Source: Ruminococcaceae bacterium UBA4306 (GTDB lineage Bacteria; Bacillota; Clostridia; Oscillospirales; Acutalibacteraceae). Taken from it: DNA of 24,189 bases. Shown one piece after another: positions 23,456-24,189 of the stretch. The number at the start of each line of letters is the position of its first letter. Position 1 is the stretch's first letter. The notes beneath the pieces were generated by a model that did not search any database, had not been told where the DNA came from, and saw nothing but the letters and a program-made list of their open reading frames with translations. The stretch is taken from the NCBI GenBank assembly GCA_002394725.1, contig DGUQ01000195.1:23182-47370 (forward strand). The letters run 5' to 3'. Both the position numbers and the translations under genes were made by a program.

Positions 23456-23935
23456 TTACCCATTTTTCGCTGCGATATACGAGTAGATCACATTCACGAT
23501 CACGACCGCGATCAACACGCCGACCATCGCGAACAGCTCCGGCAACGCGAACGCCGGCACGCCGCAGATCACGCCCGCGACGATCATGGAAACGCCGGCG
23601 AAAAGCTGACACTTCTTCCACACCGCGTCGTTCTTCACGCTCCACTTCGTCCGCATGCCGATGAAGGCGTTTTTCCTCACCATCGGCATCAGGTTTCCGA
23701 TAAAGATGAAGAACGCGCCGAACGCCAGCAGCAGAAAACGATTGAACCCGAACTTCCCGATATCCTTGATCGCGTTCGCCTGAACGTACAGGACAAAATA
23801 ATTCAGCGCGTTGATGAACAGGACCAGCGCCAGCCCGATATTCAGCGCGATCCGCTTGTTCGGCTCCTCTTGTATCAGCTTCGCCGCCAAGAGGAAGATC
23901 AGCCCTATGATCAGGATGATCGGCGGAAGAATCAA
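23456..23935 (-). pseudogene. SdpI-family membrane protein, 5'-truncated
   Basis: SdpI-family proteins are integral membrane proteins; the founder gives immunity to the SdpC toxin. The product has about five helices and the core motif GNLMPMVRKNAFIGMRTKWSVKNDAVWKK, diagnostic for the family. It begins at TTG 23935 (159 aa), but the open frame runs further upstream and encodes YGSKYEILILPP, which corresponds to the middle of the usual N-terminal DUF1648 domain (…G.pD.yGSK…LP). The first helix and the PxHW part that should precede it are absent, with a stop about 40 bases upstream of TTG 23935 and AT-rich sequence beyond. No ATG start exists, so the gene is probably truncated; translation from ATT/TTG with GGGAG upstream is possible. 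Confidence 0.75.
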
Positions 23936-24004
23936 AATCTCATACTTGCTCCCGTATAGGTATTTAAAAATTATTTTTTAACAGATTTTCCTCACACTTT
24001 TTAA

Positions 24005-24033
24005 TTGCATTTTCTCCTTCGAGCCGTTACAAT
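24005..24033 (+). promoter_or_regulatory. Promoter of fbp
   Basis: TTGCAT (24005-24010), 17-nt spacer, TACAAT (24028-24033), about 50 nt before ATG 24083. Confidence 0.75.
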
Positions 24034-24082
24034 ATCTTTATAGAGAATCTCCCATGAACGGTTTTTGAAAAGAGGTATCACC

Positions 24083-24189
24083 ATGACCGACTACGAAAAA
24101 TATCTCACCCTTCTCGTCGAGCGGTATCCCAATATCCGCTCCGTGACCAGCGAGATCATCAACTTCTCCGCCATCCTTAACCTGCCCAA
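24083..24189 (+). CDS. fbp: Fructose-1,6-bisphosphatase class III (N-terminus, partial)
   Basis: Class III fructose-1,6-bisphosphatase removes the C1 phosphate in gluconeogenesis in Firmicutes. Only the first 35 complete codons are in the window: MTDYEKYLTLLVERYPNIRS followed by VTSEIINFSAILNLP. This matches the conserved start of the family (YLxLLxxxxPxIxSVxTEIINLxAILNLPKGTEHF). AGAGG lies 8 nt before ATG 24083. The rest lies past the window edge. Confidence 0.85.
   Translation, partial: MTDYEKYLTLLVERYPNIRSVTSEIINFSAILNLP

Noticed and set aside
23396..23959. Plus-strand ORF opposite the SdpI-family gene
   Set aside because: Its Arg/Asp/His-rich translation is the antisense of a membrane protein, and it starts in the repeat element.

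Overview
The window reads as chromosome from a Gram-positive anaerobe of the class Clostridia, probably a gut Ruminococcaceae/Oscillospiraceae-like bacterium (inference from strong AGGAGG-type ribosome sites, TTGACA-17-TATAAT promoters, lipoproteins, gene content and moderately GC-rich genes separated by AT-rich gaps). It opens inside enolase (minus strand, 3' end cut by the window edge) and closes in the first codons of a class III fructose-1,6-bisphosphatase.

Positions 1450-15600 form an iron island. A DtxR-family repressor (minus strand) is followed by three plus-strand transcription units: (1) DUF4418 membrane protein, FtsX/MacB-type permease, ATPase; (2) FTR1-type iron permease and a P19/Tp34 lipoprotein, closed by a strong terminator; (3) a long unit of DUF2318 Fe-S membrane protein, two permeases, ATPase, FMN-binding lipoprotein, an unknown anchored protein, a five-helix four-histidine cytochrome b, and FrdA- and FrdB-like subunits, with ATGA overlaps at its end and a terminator at 15670-15706. 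All four promoters carry copies of one 16-bp palindrome (GTTAG-N6-CTAAC), the expected DtxR-type operator. Eight copies are visible, and two pairs share exactly the same 19-bp register. Units 2 and 3 resemble the FetMP-Fls/P19 iron uptake system, but where thioredoxin-like proteins are usual this locus has a complete transmembrane redox chain. The model proposed (inference) is that succinate- or quinol-derived electrons cross the membrane through the dihaem cytochrome to a covalently flavinylated lipoprotein and drive iron reduction or uptake.

Positions 15700-21610 are accessory: a small AT-rich fragment, an iron-sulfur-flavoprotein-like reductase, an unknown AT-rich gene, a large type I restriction HsdR without visible HsdM/HsdS, a lone Phd/YefM antitoxin, and a small gene that appears split by a frameshift.

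Positions 21610-24189 hold a well-supported unclassified structured RNA (about 220 nt, own promoter, long G-U-rich closing stem, terminator), a SLOG-domain protein directly behind it, a membrane-anchored zinc-finger-like surface protein, a MITE-like repeat with 12-bp terminal inverted repeats, a 5'-truncated SdpI-family gene, and the start of fbp.
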